Assembly (NCBI GenBank): GCA_002812745.2
Contig: NCSJ02000065.1
Location: 1 to 64,000, forward strand
DNA length: 64,000 nucleotides
Reading direction: 5' to 3'
Source of the DNA: Scytalidium lignicola
Lineage: Eukaryota; Ascomycota; Leotiomycetes
This document shows positions 12,455-23,464 of the stretch, piece after piece (position 1 is the first letter of the stretch; every line of letters starts with the position of its first letter). The notes beneath the pieces were generated by a model that ran no database searches, had not been told where the DNA came from, and worked only from the letters and a program-made list of their open reading frames with translations. A program made the position numbers and the translations under genes.

Positions 12455-13105
12455 TGACTGTTTTATGATAGTAACTAATAGCTGTTGTTCCAATTATATG
12501 GAACTGGTTAATCTATTCCTCTGAAAGAAATAAAAATGCTCTTGTGAAGGAGAACTGAGGGACTATGCTGAGGTGGATACAATTGAAAGGAGGACAATCT
12601 ACCAACAATGCCAAGCCACCATATTGGTTTATGCTAAATTAGGTAAGACTAATTTGGCTTTACAAAAAATAATTCTAAAGTATGTACGTAGTTAAATAAA
12701 TTATTATAATTATAAGTGATCAAGAATTAACTAGGTGTACAGTATAATTAATTAGTGATTATAATGATTAAGTGTAAGCGATTATAGTGGTTGAATGCAC
12801 TCTAGTTTTAGGTTATTACAGTGATTGAGTGCCCTATAATTATAGGCTATTACAGCATATCGAGTTAAGGTTTAAGGCCATGACATTCTTGGCAGAGTGT
12901 AGTGTCCTTTCAATTGCACGCCTGAGGAGAGATGAGGTGGGGTCCACAAACCGTGTTGCTCCACGGTAACGCAACCGAGCGCTGCCGCCCGCAATTTGAT
13001 GTAAACAAAGCACTGACTTCTCAGTCGATGCCAGACAACCACACCTCTCTTGCGAGAAAGCATAATCCAATTTTGTTCCACCTGCCCTCGATATAATTAA
13101 AGCAG
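12455..13105. other. intergenic with degenerate tandem repeat
   Basis: AT-rich spacer between the nitrilase and the spindle-pole gene. The right half holds a degenerate tandem repeat, listed separately. The last 80 bp presumably form the promoter of the next gene. Confidence 0.5.
12757..12872 (+). repeat. degenerate tandem repeat, about four units
   Basis: Successive units of roughly 23-34 bp start near 12757, 12780, 12812 and 12846. They share the pattern GATTAT/GTTATT, then AGTG(A/G)TTGA(A/G)TG, then a TATAG/TTTAG end. Units differ by several transitions, so the array has decayed. Confidence 0.5.
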
Positions 13106-14723
13106 ATGGATCAATCATTTAAATTCCCTGGTTCACCAGGGTCTCCTTTACACCAGATTTCACCTGAGCGCGTGAACCAACAACGTTCTATCTTTGACGA
13201 TAATGGATCGCCCACCGCCGTAAGAAGTGGAATTCATTCTCGTGAAAGCTCTGTCCATGATAAGGTTGCAGCATTTAACTCTTTAGCTTTGAAGGGGAAG
13301 GACTTGGAGCGCAAGACAAATGATGCAGCTTTGCGACGAGCAATGCTTGGTCGCGAGGAAGCTGAGAGCGAGATGCGTAGGTACAAAGAAGAAGTTAAAG
13401 CTTTACGGCGACAGGTCGAAGAGGGAAGAGAACGGGAGAAGAAAGTCGGCGAAAGGCTGGAGAACGTCATGGTAGTTAACTTCACCCGGTTTGAATATCA
13501 TGTACCTGACAATTTCACAGGAAAACTATGGTCGTGCTAAGGAAACCCATGCACATACCCAAACATTATGGGAGAAGGAGATCAGAAGGGCCAAGAAAGA
13601 GTCGTTTAAATCACAATCCGTTGTAGTGAAGCTTCAAGAGGAATTGAAAATGTCGCGAAGTAATTTGAAGATGGCGCAGGCTGATTTTGAAGAAGAAAGA
13701 GAGCGGAGTCTAAAAAGGGAGCAGGAAGCCTTTGCAGCGAGATACCAGGTTGTCGGACTTCAGGAGGAACTGGTCCAGTTGGCTGAAAGTATCAAGCTTT
13801 TGGAGCAGGAGCGAGACGCTTTTAAGACAATTGCTGAAAATGAAGAGATTGCAAGGATAGCAGCGGAAGGCCGAATACCACTTCCATCATCATCGCCGGA
13901 TGATGAATTTGCGTCACCCAAGAAAAAACGGCAATCCCGAATTTCTATTCCGTTTACATCTTCAGTCGTGAGCGAAGACGAGTTGGAAGAGTGCAGGATG
14001 AGACTCGAATGGGAGAAGAGGAGGGCTGACACGGCTCATGAGCGTATAGAGTTTTTGGAAATCGAATGTCGACTGAACTGTTGTCCTTCAAGAGCAGCTC
14101 GAAACACTAGCAGATTATCTGAGATCTCCACTTCCGAGGACAAGGAAGCTGCCACAGCTAATAAAACTTCGGGCCATCCCAGTCATATCTTTATAGCTGC
14201 GGAGGGTATTTTTAGACCTGTGGTTGATGAGACACCTTCGGTATATCTAGAAAAGACAATCACGAATCACCAGAGTGAACTCCCATCCCCGCAGCAAGAG
14301 GCATATGAGCCCTTTAGCTACGCTCGGACACCATCTTGTGAACCTCCTTCTAGAGCACTCACAATGGATCCAAACACATCTTTGCTCTCCTTATTAGATG
14401 CACCTCACAATCTTCCTCAAGACGAAATTGAAGAGGAAGAGGAACAGCCGACAGTCATTGAAACCTTCCACACAATCTCGACTACTACTCGCATTCCCTT
14501 AGCAGATCCACAAGAGCCTAGGCCACTTGGAAGCACAACTGTCGACCTTACCAACCCTGCTTTAAGTCCAACAATGACAAAGGAGGAAGCTCTGGCACAA
14601 ATACGAGAACGAAGAGGAAGGGCAAGAAGTCTAGCACATGGGACTCTTACTCCTAAGAAACAGATGGTCGAAGGCGGAATAAGGAGAGATGTCAGTGCTC
14701 CTGATATTCGTGGGAGAACGTAA
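13106..14723 (+). CDS. Cut12-domain spindle-pole-body-associated protein
   Basis: Resembles fungal proteins related to fission-yeast Cut12, which acts at the spindle pole body to help bipolar spindle formation. Two exons (13106-13471, 13521-14723) encode 522 residues. The N-terminus is Ser/Pro-rich (MDQSFKFPGSPGSP). A long coiled coil of Lys/Glu/Arg-rich heptads runs from about residue 55 to 250, crossing the intron (the exon 2 start reads ENYGRAKETHAHTQTLW). The C-terminal half is low in structure, acidic and Ser/Thr-rich, and ends in a basic Arg/Gly segment. The intron has GTAGTT at the donor, slightly off consensus, and TTTCACAG at the acceptor. Identification rests on the overall pattern and domain memory, not on catalytic residues. 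The next gene on the same strand is a kinetochore protein. Confidence 0.75.
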
Positions 14724-15422
14724 CGTTCTGCATAAATGAGAGGAGCGAAAATAATGTTGAAATGATATCTTACGGCAAAAACTTGGAGGCAGTATTAATT
14801 ATATTCTAGTTGCATAGCACCTGGCGTTTTTTGGAGGTAGGCTGGGTGTTCTGGCTACTTGCTTCATAGTGTAATAACCTTTATTCTTGTACCAATGAAT
14901 CTTCTCAGAAAGTACGCTGAGGATATCTTAGAGATAAGCTCTAAAGGAATATGTCTTGGGCTATGAAAGTTGGATGCAACTACTGTGAGACTGGTGACAT
15001 TCGAGAATGTCTTTGCTCACAAAACAAATAATATGCAACTGACAGGTTAGGAACTGTCTGGAAGCCGGTGGATAACGATACTATCTTCTCAAACCTTCTG
15101 AGCATGACTAACATTTAGTTTGGTTGGGGGAATCGAGATAATTGAATTCGGTTATTGTTAGGAAGTAGTTAACATTCAAGGCATATCATGATGGATATTA
15201 AATATAAACATGAAGATAAATNAAAAAGACGAATCTTCGAGGAGATGAGCCACTATTCTTAAGGAAATATGAAAAGTATATATGAGACATGTGATCACGC
15301 ATCGCTTAGTGGCTACACGCTTGAAGCGCGTCGCGTTATCCTTCAGACGAGGACCCTAGAGCTTTCAACCTTTTGTCTAACTGCAACGGATTATTCAATT
15401 TAACGGCTCTTTACAGGTAAAG
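14724..15422. other. intergenic
   Basis: Spacer between the two same-strand mitotic genes. No gene seen. An N at 15222 precedes an A run. Confidence 0.5.
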
Positions 15423-16015
15423 ATGCCGCCAAAGCCATTTAAACCTCCACGCCCTTCGAAAGCAGCAACCGCTTCAGCAAGTCGCAATTCCACCAGTTCA
15501 AAGGTCACCAAATCTAAACCCAAACCCCGCAACTCCACGAGTACGGTTGGATCCGCAAGAAGGAGCACGAATGCCCTCCCATCGCTTTCTCCAGACTCAA
15601 GTCAAGCGAGTGGCCGACTTTCTTCCTCTCCTGCCCCATCTGTAGACGGTGCCCAGTCGACTCAACGACAGGATCCGAAAGTTACCCTTCCGCCAAAACT
15701 GCTCACCCGACTTCTACATGAATTCTTCAAACATGACAATACGCGGATTAGCCAGGATGCAGGAGTTGCGATTGGGTGCTATATGGAAACCTTTGTGAGG
15801 GAAGCCTTGGCTAGAGCTGCTTTTGCTAAAGAGGAAGAGGATGGAGAAGGAGACGGAGGAGGATTCTTGGAGGTATGTTATAAGATTCTCTTCCTGGTCT
15901 GGCCTGAGGACCGGACAGTCGGATTTCGAGACTGAGAATCATCACTGACTTCTCTTCGCTGTCATAGGTAGAAGATTTGGAGAAGCTGGCTCCTCAGTTG
16001 CTACTAGACTTCTGA
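15423..16015 (+). CDS. CENP-X / MHF2 histone-fold protein
   Basis: Small histone-fold subunit that pairs with CENP-S (MHF1). The pair acts at the constitutive centromere and with FANCM-type helicases at stalled forks. Two exons (15423-15872, 15968-16015) give 165 residues. The first ~85 residues are a disordered Lys/Ser/Pro-rich tail, longer than in animals. The histone fold follows: LPPKLLTRLLHEFFKHDNTR, then ISQDAGVAIGCYMETFVREALARAAF, then the short second exon VEDLEKLAPQLLLDF ending at a TGA. The intron runs from GTATGT to CATAG. The 16-codon terminal exon is needed for the last helix. Confidence 0.88.
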
Positions 16016-17805
16016 ACGCGTGTATGGGCAGTGCAGATTCAGATTGATATGTCAAGAACCAGGGATATGCAGATCCGCTGCCATGATGTTTCAATGGCAT
16101 TGACTGGAATTAGAAAGCACTTGCGTGGCTAAGGAGACGTCATGCGCAGAAGATTTTTCTCTTGTAGCACCAGTTATCGGTGTTGAGAATGCGCATCTTC
16201 AAACAAGCCATCTTTATTGAAGGGCCTGGCTTGAGAGAGAAGCTCGCCGGATTACAAAAATCTCCCGAAACGGCAAAAGACCATATTATAACCGCAACCA
16301 GTAACTTGGATTACTTACGAACGCCCAACCGCAGGAGATTCGTAATCAGAATATTGCAGGGAACCGTGGATGAGTGTCACAGCAAGTCTCCGGCTAAAAC
16401 ATCTCATGTATGTTTAAGTTGTTTGGTGGTATATTCAGAAACTTACTAAACATAGCGCGCACCTTGAGATGATCTTAAGACGTTCCTCTGAGGCATCCCT
16501 AAGGGCTTGGAATCCTCGCCAAGATAACTGTTCTCATAATTAGAATGCTTTTTGTTCTACTTCACTAATGTTTCGATCGACGAGTACGTCCTGCTGCTGA
16601 TCATTGGCGGTTACTCTTATTCCGTATGTTGCATCTGTTTCGTCTCCTAAGCTATCCCTGCTAATATTGAAACACTAGTTAATAGGTACTATTTGCTTGC
16701 GGAGAACGCATCGTAGTATATAAAAGCACCGATATTGTACGGTAATTAGAGGTAGTCACTTTAGTCTATCGCTCAATCGGAAATTAGCTGGCTATTCTGG
16801 TGTAGGCATGTCTAGAGTTTAATTACTCAAAATAATGTAGTAATCTGTGCAAGAACCACCGGGACGCCGGAGTGATTATTGTCGTGCGTCCAGCCACATC
16901 TCAGTGTACTGTACCCTCCGTACAAGCCGCAGTATCTGCCCAGAACCGTACACGCGAGGTACATGTAGTTGTTGAAACCCAGTCAGTTTCGTCAGCGTTA
17001 CATCCTGAAGCAGCGGCCGTGCCCACCTCCTGCCCTTGACCTCGAGGCGGCCTAAGCGCGATTAAGAACTTGATATACTCCGTACAGAAGTAAAAACTAA
17101 AATCGATTGGGATAGGATGTGGAAGTATATTGTACAAGGAGGATAACTTGTGAATCTGTGTACTTGACTAGAAAGTTTCTTGGTTATACGCATGTCGAGA
17201 CTGTAAATAAATACTCGCAAAACTCACAAATCTAAGGCAAAAAGGCATGATGCACTAAGCCATAAGCGACTGAAACGGTCCATAGACCTCCTCCTGAGAA
17301 CATCGTCAAACTCACCTCCGTGGCTTTCGCGCCAGCTTTAACTAATTGTCCAATTCTGTCTAAGGGCGCGAAGAAGTCTTCGCGTAGAGGCCATAAACCA
17401 TGTCTTAAAACACGTTTCAACGGAATAAACTTCATCCCATGGAAGTTGGGGGTAAGGAGAGAGGCGGCCTCGACCTTTCCGTCTCATCCCCAGCCCAAGA
17501 CCCCTAGCCTTGTGATGGAACATCCAAGGTCCGTGTCTGGAAATTGAGGATCTTCCAAGCATCCACGATTGCTATTTATGCTGGACGCTCCCTCCAGGAA
17601 AGTTACCCTTTTCTCTCTTCAGTTGATCTCAAAACATCTTTGCTTTTCATACAGCTCTCTTTTCTCTCCTTCAGTTCACATACCCCATTACACTTTAATT
17701 GTCGGCTAGTTCGATATTTCAACGTTACAAACTTCATCAACACTCTCTACAGTCAATTTTACCTCTACTTTTTTAAAGTCAAAGAAACGAATCCCGCAAA
17801 TCAAA
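16016..17805. other. intergenic
   Basis: About 1.8 kb with no credible coding sequence; short open frames are fragmentary. The last 250 bp are pyrimidine-rich and probably hold the cupredoxin promoter and leader. Confidence 0.5.
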
Positions 17806-18510
17806 ATGCAGTACACTACTCTCCTCCTTTCTGCTTTGAGCATCGGCAGTGCAATGGCACAATCAGGCAGTGTTAACGTCCATGTGGTCGAAGTTGCTAT
17901 GAATGGCACCTTAACTTTTTCTCCAAGTAATGTCACCGCCGCCGTTGGAGATATGGTTCAGTTCCAGTTTATGGGTGGTAATCATACCGTAACTCAATCA
18001 ACCTTTGACCAACCATGTGTACCCATGGACCAGTCTTCCAACGCAACCGGCATTTTCTCAGGTTTCCAACCCGTTTCTGCAGGTGCCGCCACCATCCCAA
18101 CATACACCATCCAAGTGAACAACACCACCCCAGTCTGGATCTACTGCTCTCAAGCCAAGCATTGCCAGGCGGGTATGGTTATGGTTATAAATGAAGCGTA
18201 AGTTCTGGCTCCTATTAGCTAGGAGGCTCTCGACTAATTAGTATAAAGCCCTGCCAAGAATGCTAGCCGTACACTCGAGAACTTCGCGGAGCTCGCATCC
18301 AAGGCCACCGCCAATCTTGCACCAAGCTCCGCATCGAACGGTACCGAGGGTACCGTTAGCAGCAGCTCAGCTGGTTCAGCTGGCTCCGGCACCTCGACTT
18401 CAACCGGCTCTTCCACATCTACCACCCCTAATGCTGCAGCCTCGGTCAAGGCATCTGGAGCTCTCGGCTTGGGAGCTCTGCTGGCTATTGCTATTACTTT
18501 CTTCATGTAA
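17806..18510 (+). CDS. GPI-anchored cupredoxin-like surface protein
   Basis: Extracellular plastocyanin-like protein of the fungal serine-rich cupredoxin group; the physiological role is not established. Two exons (17806-18197, 18249-18510) encode 217 residues. A signal peptide (MQYTTLLLSALSIGSAMA) precedes the fold. Type-1 copper ligands appear intact: His about 60 (GGNHTV), Cys about 114 (WIYCSQ), His about 119 (KHC) and Met about 124 (QAGM). There are several N-glycosylation sequons. The second exon is a Ser/Thr/Gly stalk ending in a hydrophobic GPI signal (GALGLGALLAIAITFFM). The intron is 51 bp (GTAAGT...AAAG). Confidence 0.9.
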
Positions 18511-18906
18511 GGGTATGGGTCAGCTTTTTGGGATGGTATGATATAAGGAGACAACTTCGGGGGCTTTCCTCGTGTTGTGTAATTCGTTCTAATCTGGGCA
18601 CTGGTTTGCATGGATGTTTGTATTTACAGTTTCGCGTCTTAAAACGCAGAGGTACTTGATAGAAGTCATTTGACTAAAGAGGAATTGATGAGATGAAAAG
18701 CAACACTAGTATTCGCTAGTTAACAAAAAATTCCCTGGTGATTTCCATAATTGAATACTCAGACGCCTTTAGATGATTCCATGTATATTTATATCCTTAA
18801 TATGAAATTATCGTTCAAGTAATACATGCTGTGTTTCTAAAACCTCTTTAGAGTTCAAATACGCTATTTTGAAAACATAATTTCAGAGATTATCTGAAGC
18901 TTAGCT
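18511..18906. other. short convergent intergenic region
   Basis: Separates the converging cupredoxin (+) and b5-like (-) genes and presumably holds both 3' ends. No gene seen. Confidence 0.5.
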
Positions 18907-19719
18907 CTACTTAGCAGGCGGATCCCTATGCTTTCTCCTCTTCGCAGCCTTCTCACATAGTACTGGCGGATCTCCCTTCGTCTCCCACCCAGGCTCCCTC
19001 TTCACCGTTCCAACAGCCGTGTACTTCTTGCTATTTGCAAAGAAATCCACCCAATGCTTCAATGCATTGTACACTTCCTGCTTAGCCTTCCTCCTCTCCT
19101 GCTCCTTCAACGCCTTCAATTGCCCTTTTGTGTATTGGTTGTCAATCTCAGGATCGTCTAATGGGAGATACATGTCTTCTACGCCTCGCATATCCGGCAT
19201 TATATCCTCTCTGAAACAGCCCGTTACGAAAGCACGACTTGCATCTGCGCCGGCGAAGAAGTGGTAGGAGCCGTGAGGTCCGTAGTGTTTTCGCCCGGCG
19301 GTGACATCGTAGATTGTACCGTTTACGGCGAGATATATGGGGAGATCTTGATTAAAGCCATCGTATAGCTTCAGCTCTTCATCTGTGAGTTGGATAGGGC
19401 CGTTCTATGAGATGGTATTAGCTCCTGGAAATAGGGAATGAAATGTTGAACTTACAAGCCAGCTCTTCAATACATCGAGACGAGTGAAATTCGGTCGCTG
19501 GAGACCCCATATTAAACTCTCCCTCGTCACTAACCAGCTAAAAGCACTGGAAACAAGAATGAGGAAGAAGATCGAGCGGAAGATATCAAGTACGGAGATG
19601 GCGCTGTCTTCGGCCTTTACCCGAGCTGCTAACGTTGGTGCAGCGTCTTCTTTCTCCTCCTCCTTCTCCTTCTTTTCCTTTTTCGAATCTCCAACAGCTC
19701 TCTGTCGAACTTCTGACAT
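18907..19719 (-). CDS. Dap1/MAPR-type cytochrome b5-like heme protein
   Basis: Membrane-associated progesterone-receptor family protein. Yeast Dap1 binds heme and supports P450 steps of sterol synthesis; the same role here is inferred. Two exons (19719-19456, 19404-18907) give 253 residues. A charged Lys/Glu-rich N-terminus precedes one membrane segment (about residues 48-66, LDIFRSIFFLILVSSAFSW). The b5-like domain follows (ELKLYDGFNQDLPIYLAVNG, then YDVTAGRKHYGPHGSYHFF and FAGADASRAFVTGCF), with the family's conserved Tyr residues. The C-terminal tail is basic. A GTG 15 bp further upstream extends the frame, but the ATG at 19719 is the credible start. Confidence 0.85.
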
Positions 19720-20363
19720 GATGTTATCTTCCACTCTTTGTATGTCGCGAGTTGCGATACCCTCGTGAGTTTACATGGTACTACTGTATTACACAGGATA
19801 TCTGGTCAGTCGTGGCTAATTAGCCTCGGGAGATCCTAATCAGCCGGAGACTCAGGCCACCCTTTGGCTTGTGTCGATACAACCAACGTGTCCTTCGTAC
19901 AACTATGACATTTTGGATCTGATTCGTAGGTAGTTTATGAATCTATGCGTCAGACAATTGGGGTATTTAATAGTGTTGGCTTGGGAATGTCCTGATACGC
20001 ATCTACATGTACCCCGCCTACTTGCCAAGCTCGGCGTTCACCATCGTCTATAAAGTTTATCGAGTGGGAAATCATAATAGATAGCATATTAGAACGATCA
20101 GCATATGATACGCACATCATTGATACCATGACTTGGTCACTTGTTATATTGGGAAGCCTACTTGACGTAGGCTAATGGGAGGCGATTCGACTTTTCACAT
20201 CAGTCGTGAATGCAGTTCCATTGGTTATGCTACACCGTAAAAAAGAAATCCCCAGAGCCCATTGAAAAGCGCTATCCCATGCCGTTAATCCACCACATCT
20301 AACCCACGGTCAATTTCGAAGGAAGAGTGGTCATGACATCGTAGAAGTTGGTATTTGAGGTAT
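19720..20363. other. intergenic
   Basis: Holds the promoter of the b5-like gene and the 3' flank of eS25. No gene seen. Confidence 0.5.
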
Positions 20364-20801
20364 CTATTCCGCAGCAGCGACGGCACGAGCTGTGTGGACA
20401 TTAGCATCCATAACTTTCAGATCTTAGGAATTCACAATTTCACGTACTATAAATCTGCATTTTGCTGTGGGCCACGACCTTCTTGATTTGTCCCTTCTCC
20501 TCTAAATCCGCTAAGCATTGTCGTGCCAATGATCCGTTAATCTTCAGTCTGTCGACGAGGACTGCAACTGTGATGAGACGATATGATTGAACATCCTTTG
20601 CGAGTTTCTCTGAAGTGGCCTTATCGAGGATGACAGCGTGTTGGGCCTTGTCCTTGACTATGTGAAGGAGGGGATATTAGCACACTATACTTCTTCAATC
20701 TGCGCAGACCAGAACGGGTCTTTTGATAGCAACAGCAACTCACCCTTTCCCTTCGACCACTTCTTCTTGGCTTTGCCTCCTTTTCCAGCTACTGGGGCCA
20801 T
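20364..20801 (-). CDS. rps25: 40S ribosomal protein S25 (eS25)
   Basis: Small-subunit ribosomal protein near the head of the 40S subunit, involved in tRNA and IRES contacts. Three exons (20801-20744, 20657-20448, 20389-20364) splice to 97 residues, the normal fungal length. The protein opens with a Lys-rich tail (MAPVAGKGGKAKKKWSKGK). The winged-helix part follows, with LITVAVLVDRLKINGSLA and LEEKGQIKKVV. The last exon is only 26 nt and supplies the conserved end TRAVAAAE. The introns are 86 and 58 bp. The gene is divergent from the S5 gene across a shared 259-bp promoter. Confidence 0.95.
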
Positions 20802-21060
20802 GATCGTAGTTGATAATTTGAGGTTGACGAGAGTCAAATTGAAAGTGCAGCGCCCACTTGAAACTAACGAGCCCTTTCCTCGGATGCGCCTAAGGAAAAT
20901 TGAGGGTTGAGTGCAAGAAAACCCTCGCTAAGACCAAGTCGAGCCTAGCGCGATCTTAGCGCTGGACATTTCACGATCATTTTGCGAATTCGAGACGACC
21001 ACCACCAAGAACTTCGAGTTTCGCATCATCCACCACCTCACATAGTCAGTCACCGCAATC
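20802..21060. promoter_or_regulatory. shared divergent promoter of eS25 and uS7/S5
   Basis: Only 259 bp separate the two ATGs, so both genes must share control elements. An inverted pair GAGGGTT (20902-20908) and AACCCTC (20920-20926) lies near the middle. AGGGTT cores resemble telobox/Tbf1-type sites known in ribosomal-protein promoters of several fungi; binding here is inferred. A further imperfect palindrome around 20941-20965 contains repeated TAGCGC and CTTAGCGCT. Confidence 0.65.
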
Positions 21061-21895
21061 ATGTCTGACAGCGGAGACATCGAAGTCGAGGCCGTCGCCG
21101 GCTACTCGGTTCTGCCTAAGGAGGTCACCGACGAGATTGGTAGCATCAAGCTGTTCAACAAGTGGAGCTACGATGATGTTGAAATCCGCGACATCTCCCT
21201 GACGTAAGGATTCCCTGGAATATCTTTGATTGTGCAAGAAAAATTGGATGGCATGATGGAACATCGCGGGGCAGATTTGAAGGAATTGAGGGCACATGGT
21301 TTGACAAAGAATACGTGGCTAATGTGTATCCACCAATAGTGATTATATCCAAATCAGACAGCCAGTTTATATCTCTCACTCTGCTGGTCGATACGCACAA
21401 AAGAGATTCCGAAAGGCACAATGCCCAATCGTCGAGCGTCTCACCAACTCGCTCATGATGAACGGCCGTAACAACGGAAAGAAGCTCATGGCAGTCCGAA
21501 TTGTCGCACACGCCTTTGAGATTGTACGTTGAGGCACGGGACTAAGTCAAGAACAACATGCTAATATTTAACCTTAGATCCACATTATGACCGACCAAAA
21601 CCCTCTCCAGATCTGTGTTGATGCCATTGTCAACTGTGGCCCACGTGAAGACAGCACCCGTATTGGTTCAGCTGGTACTGTCCGTCGTCAAGCCGTTGAT
21701 GTCTCTCCTCTCCGCCGTGTCAACCAAGCCATTGCCCTCCTCACCATTGGTGCCCGAGAAGCCGCTTTCCGTAACGTTAAGTCTGTTGCTGAATGCTTAG
21801 CTGAAGAGCTGATCAACGCTGCTAAGGGAAGCAGCAACTCTTATGCTATCAAGAAGAAGGATGAGTTGGAGCGTGTCGCTAAAAGCAATCGGTAA
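21061..21895 (+). CDS. rps5: 40S ribosomal protein S5 (uS7)
   Basis: Universal small-subunit head protein at the mRNA exit/E site. Three exons (21061-21203, 21340-21523, 21578-21895) encode 214 residues. The acidic eukaryotic N-terminus is followed by [18 protein letters not shown], the [20 protein letters not shown] segment, and the strongly conserved core [32 protein letters not shown] and C-terminal [14 protein letters not shown]. The introns are 136 and 54 bp with GTAAGG and GTACGT donors. Confidence 0.96.
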
Positions 21896-22222
21896 AAGAA
21901 TGGTTGTTTTGCATGGTTGGGGTTTTACTATGTTATGGTCGGGGTTTCTGGCTGCATTCTTGTGTCACATAAAATGGCTTATATGAATGCTACTCCTTGT
22001 GAAACAAAATATGAAGGTTCTGCATTATGATATCAGGTCATGGTCTATTTGCTACTGTGCATTATGTTCTTCCCTTGTTCAGTTCCCGAGTGGATATGAG
22101 ACAGACTGCTAGCACATAAAAGAGTGTAATACATGGTCATGATAAAATTTGCTAGGAGAAATCTCTCAACAAAGAGTACTTGGAAACGTCAGCATTGTCC
22201 AATCAATGGAAAGAAATACAAC

Positions 22223-22546
22223 TCACATATTGTTGACCTTACTCAAAAGTCCCTCTATTTCTACCTCCAATCCTTGAATGATCTCCCTACTCCTCTCAAT
22301 GTTTCCTTTCCAAGTTCTCGCATCTTCCTTCTCCCATCTCGATATATGTTCTTCCTCCTTCCTCTTCCTCCTATACTTTACCTCAAGCTTCCCACAAAGT
22401 TTGCACTTCTCCTCTATAGAATAAGTATGCATCACAAGCTTCATAGTACAGGTCTTTCCCGTTCTGTAGGTATTAGCACAGTGTTGTTGAAACAAGCCCC
22501 ATTTATAGTGCTGGCACGAGAGGAGATATTGATCAAAGAAGCACAT
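22223..22546 (-). CDS. small conserved-looking Cys-rich protein, function unknown
   Basis: About 107 residues from the ATG at 22546. The N-terminal half has paired Cys/His residues in a pattern that could bind zinc (MCFFDQYLLSCQHYKWG, then HCANTYRTGKTCTMKLV and EEKCKLCGKL). The C-terminal half is a highly charged coiled-coil-like helix (KYRRKRKEEEHISRWEKE). The overall shape resembles small uncharacterised proteins of filamentous ascomycetes, but I cannot name a domain. A GTGAGT overlaps the stop. If spliced with a 48-bp intron, the end would move to 22166 and replace the last residue by a few others. No function is assigned. Confidence 0.5.
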   Translation of the reverse strand: MCFFDQYLLSCQHYKWGLFQQHCANTYRTGKTCTMKLVMHTYSIEEKCKLCGKLEVKYRRKRKEEEHISRWEKEDARTWKGNIERSREIIQGLEVEIEGLLSKVNNM

Positions 22547-23464
22547 TCTCGATCCTAGATTAGGCGTTAATTTGGTCAGGCTGAAGAAAAGCTCTAGAGC
22601 ACTACCTCCTGAGAAAGTGATAGGGTAGCCAAAGCTTCAAGATTGATAGAGTAGATTTAATAGTAGCAAAGTAACTACGTCTCTGAGGGTCAAATTAATA
22701 TCACAGGTGTTTTTTTCCGTTTCATTGTACCCCCGAACTTTCGACTGGAATATATACATATGCACCGGAGCCGCATAGATCATGCCTTCGTACTCGTCCA
22801 GAGCTTTTCTTACGTCCCTAGCCTTTGGCAAAAGGCTATGAGAACCACAACCTAACCGCCAAGGTCTTCATACCCTGAACATGACGGGATAGGAAATCTA
22901 ATTGTCTTCCTGAATGATGAACAATAGGTATTGTCAACTCAAGCCCTGCACTTTCCAGCGACTCGAGTCAGTGAGATTGACATACTCAGCCAATAAGTCC
23001 CTGCTATTCCCTCAGGTCGCAGTGATAGATCACTTTGGCTAATATTACACATACCTCATTTTTCTCTGCTATTGTTCATCAAATTGCTCATTATTTTTCA
23101 CGCATGTAATTTATTTCTACTATTTCTTTACATAGAAACCCCGGGATGTTGGTTCGACCAATTAAAACCGAGCGCGATACGCTGGAGAAACTCCAACATT
23201 TTGATACCCCTGGAATATCCAATGTGCTTATCTCGTGACCAGACGTTTTTAAATAAATAATACACATCGGCGGTCCAACATATTGAGGCTCAGCCGTTGA
23301 CGAATTGATACTACTAACAGTTGGGATTGGAATAAGCAACACGGACGGAAAGGGAGTTTTACATTACTAATATAGCTGCATGAGGAAGCGCTTGTGTCTA
23401 TATTCAGAAACATATTTATTATTGATGACATGTCAACAACGCTAATTTTTAACAATAATCTACT
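22547..23464. other. intergenic
   Basis: No supportable gene. It holds the promoter side of the small Cys-rich gene and the 3' flank of the Lhs1-like gene. Confidence 0.45.

Noticed and set aside
19720..19734. GTG-initiated extension of the b5-like protein
   Set aside because: An ATG at 19719 lies in frame 15 bp downstream; nuclear fungal genes very rarely start at GTG.
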